Positions 62,309 to 64,000 of a DNA stretch of 64,000 nucleotides are shown here, piece after piece. Source of the stretch: JBCFBK01 sp038562555 (GTDB lineage: Bacteria; Bacteroidota; Bacteroidia; Bacteroidales; Prolixibacteraceae); the NCBI GenBank assembly GCA_038562555.1, contig JBCFBK010000031.1, positions 3,849 through 67,848 on the forward strand, written 5' to 3'. How positions within the stretch are numbered: position 1 is the stretch's first letter; the number at the start of each line of letters is the position of its first letter. The notes under the pieces are model-generated. The model saw only the letters and a list, made by a program, of their open reading frames with translations, ran no database searches and was not told the DNA's origin. Position numbers and translations under genes: made by a program.

Positions 62309-63973
62309 ATGAAGCAATTTGCTAACAAGAGCAAATTTAGTCCTTTTTATGCCCTCCTGCAACTCCCTGGGATAACTATCAGTGAGGTCCTTATTAAAGA
62401 TGCCCAACTGAGTATCGTGGCTAAAATCAAGGCTAAATCAGGTCTTTGCCCGCAATGCGGGAATAAGAGTAGCAGCGTTCATAGTTTCTACTGCAGGAAT
62501 TTGCAGGACTTGTCTGTTGTCGACAAGCAGGTAAACATAAAATTGCATATCAGAAAATTATTCTGCCGTAACAAACGATGTCCCCATAAAATATTTTCAC
62601 AACAATTGACTTCCGGCCTGGCGCGGTATGCCAGAAGAACCAGCAGGGCAAATCTGCATTTAACACAGATGAGTCTGGAAACATCAGCCAGAAAAAGTTC
62701 CTGGCTCTCAAAGCTTATCAGGATTCCCGTTAGCCCCTCTTCCTGTTTAAGGCTGGTAAATAACTGTGGCCTTCCTTCCGCTGATCAAATCCAAAATATA
62801 GGAATTGATGACTGGGCATACCGTAAAGGCATTTCTTACGGAACCATCTTTGTTGACATGGATCAGGGAAGAGTTGTAGATATTTTACCAGGAAGGGACG
62901 GGAATGAAGTAAAAAGTTTTTTACAATCACATAAGGAGATCCAGACGGTTTGCCGGGATCGGTCAGGCGCATATTCTGCTGCTGTTAGCGAGGTGATCCC
63001 ATCTGCCAGACAGGTCGCAGATCGATTTCATTTAATCAAGAATCTGTCGGATTCAGTTTATCAGCTTATTAAAGCAGAATATGCCCACCTGGTAAGACCT
63101 TTAAAATCCCGGGCAGTGCAATCAGATGGCGAGCCCGCACCCGAAACGGAAACAAGAGAAGTATCATCCAAAACCAACGAGAGTCCTACATCGATCAAGG
63201 GAGCGCTTTCTGATTATCGCAAAGAATTGTTTGATGAGGTTAAATCTCTTATTAATCAGGGGCTTGGCTTTAAAACGATCTCCCGAAGGTTAAAGATCTC
63301 CCGAAACACCGTTCGCAAGTATGCCACTCTGGATGTACCACCGAATAAATCGGTTACGCCCAAAAATGACTACCTTAGCTACCTGTCGGTAATCGAACGG
63401 GAGCTTAGCAATGGGAACAATATGCAGGCAATTTACAGGATTATAGTTACTCATGGTTTCCAGGGAAGCCTGAGTGCCTTTTATGAGCAGTTCAGAAATC
63501 ATCCATCGAGAAGTAGCTCCCGGGAACCAGCTTTACCGAGGGAGGGAAATCTGCAATATGTGTCGGTCCTGTCTCCCAGAAAAATATCCCTGTTCCTTTC
63601 TTTTGACGATTTGGAAAAGATAAAGAACGAGAAAGAGAAACAACAACTCTGGCAGCTGCTGACTCATAACAGTTTATTAAGAAATTTGAGACAACAGGTA
63701 CTGTCATTTAGAAAGATTCTGCAGGGAGGGACTCCAGAACAATTTGATCAGTGGATGGAAAAAGTCACAGCCATGAAAAGAAAAATACTGAACACATTTA
63801 TAAATGGCATGAAAAGAGATATCACCGCAATTTACAATGCAATCCTGACAAACCTGAGTAGCGGAAAGGTCGAAGGCAATGTCAATCGGTTGAAGAACAT
63901 CAAACGACAAATGTATGGCCGAGCTGGTTTTGAGTTGCTAAGACGAAAAGTAATTCTTTCCAACACCGGATAA
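62309..63973 (+). CDS. ISL3-family transposase
   Basis: A 554-residue DDE transposase. N-terminal zinc-binding segment CPQCGNKSSSVHSFYCRNLQ (about 47-66) and CRNKRCPHKIF. Catalytic core GIDDWAYRKGISYGTIFVDM (first Asp), VCRDRSGAY (second Asp region) and VADRFHLIKN; the C-terminal SSGKVEGNVNRLKNIKRQMY holds the catalytic Glu. An insertion between the second Asp and the Glu carries a helix-turn-helix (GFKTISRRLKISRNTVRKYA, about 313-332). Full length with no frameshift, so probably functional. It ends 3 bases before the right inverted repeat. Confidence 0.95.
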   Translation: MKQFANKSKFSPFYALLQLPGITISEVLIKDAQLSIVAKIKAKSGLCPQCGNKSSSVHSFYCRNLQDLSVVDKQVNIKLHIRKLFCRNKRCPHKIFSQQLTSGLARYARRTSRANLHLTQMSLETSARKSSWLSKLIRIPVSPSSCLRLVNNCGLPSADQIQNIGIDDWAYRKGISYGTIFVDMDQGRVVDILPGRDGNEVKSFLQSHKEIQTVCRDRSGAYSAAVSEVIPSARQVADRFHLIKNLSDSVYQLIKAEYAHLVRPLKSRAVQSDGEPAPETETREVSSKTNESPTSIKGALSDYRKELFDEVKSLINQGLGFKTISRRLKISRNTVRKYATLDVPPNKSVTPKNDYLSYLSVIERELSNGNNMQAIYRIIVTHGFQGSLSAFYEQFRNHPSRSSSREPALPREGNLQYVSVLSPRKISLFLSFDDLEKIKNEKEKQQLWQLLTHNSLLRNLRQQVLSFRKILQGGTPEQFDQWMEKVTAMKRKILNTFINGMKRDITAIYNAILTNLSSGKVEGNVNRLKNIKRQMYGRAGFELLRRKVILSNTG

Positions 63974-63976
63974 ATC

Positions 63977-63999
63977 TTCACCAAAAGTGATGAAGAACC
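63977..63999 (-). repeat. Right terminal inverted repeat of ISL3 element
   Basis: Starts TTCACCAAAAGTGATGAAGA and ends ACC, complementary to the left end with one mismatch. The element ends one base before the window edge. Confidence 0.88.
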
Positions 64000-64000
64000 A

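Larger units (their letters stand above)
62149..63999 (+). mobile_element. ISL3-family insertion sequence, complete
   Basis: An 1851-base element bounded by 23-base terminal inverted repeats and carrying one intact transposase. The left flank 62141-62148 is AGTTCCTT; ISL3 elements usually duplicate 8 bases, and the single base visible after the right repeat (A at 64000) agrees with such a duplication but is weak evidence. It inserted into a minus-strand membrane-protein gene. The intact transposase and near-identical ends suggest a recent, possibly active copy. Confidence 0.9.

Overview
This window reads as a chromosomal segment of a Bacteroidota bacterium, most like an environmental Bacteroidales/Marinilabiliales-type organism. 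The signs are two complete ECF sigma / FecR / SusC (with STN domain) / SusD sets, many SpII lipoproteins, DUF4249- and DUF3570-type outer-membrane proteins, and TAnnTTTG-type -7 promoter boxes in place of sigma70 -10 boxes. The assignment rests on gene content only; no rRNA or other marker gene is present.

Layout. 1-10.8 kb is a trehalose/alpha-glucan block: a GH13 alpha-glucosidase, treZ (crossing a 10-N assembly gap), a convergent GlgX/TreX debranching enzyme, a second treZ and treY. Together these can convert glycogen or maltodextrin to trehalose. 10.9-17.6 kb is a first SusC/SusD uptake locus with its sigma/FecR pair, followed after a strong terminator by a periplasmic HAD phosphatase lipoprotein. 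19-21.1 kb holds a YqhA-like membrane protein, a DUF169 protein and a class I glutamine amidotransferase. 21.2-26 kb holds a sensor histidine kinase whose response-regulator partner has collapsed in frame to 28 codons. Facing it is a thioredoxin / ApbE / DUF4266 / DUF3570 operon that looks like a periplasmic flavinylation or redox module, with an 11-bp tandem repeat typical of OmpR-family binding sites in the shared upstream region. 26-31.8 kb has uppP, a tiny membrane-peptide ORF with its own terminator, a K+/H+ antiporter, and an arsenic operon (arsR, arsC, arsM, acr3) preceded by a perfect 18-bp-arm palindrome centred on a -7 box.

32-37.7 kb contains a TonB receptor/DUF4249 pair and, on the other strand, an ECF sigma / zinc-finger anti-sigma / periplasmic heavy-metal sensor / DxDxDG-repeat protein operon. 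37.8-48 kb is a mix of surface lipoproteins, small beta-barrels, two metallophosphoesterases, a ferredoxin and a DUF438/PAS protein. 48-59.6 kb is a long minus-strand operon: ECF sigma, FecR, SusC, SusD, a DUF4843-like lipoprotein, an M16 zinc peptidase and a beta-propeller lipoprotein, best read as a protein or peptide capture system. 59.9-61.6 kb encodes a free-standing protein of eight helicase-associated (HA) repeats. The right end is a scarred region: a 22-codon C-terminal remnant of an LVIVD-repeat lipoprotein (paralogue of the intact gene at 44.5 kb), the C-terminal stub of a membrane protein, and an intact ISL3-family element (62149-63999) that cuts the stub.

The most unusual items are the collapsed response regulator beside the flavinylation operon, the arsR operator geometry, the solitary HA-repeat protein and the IS-scarred right end. 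No rRNA, tRNA, CRISPR array or prophage was seen.
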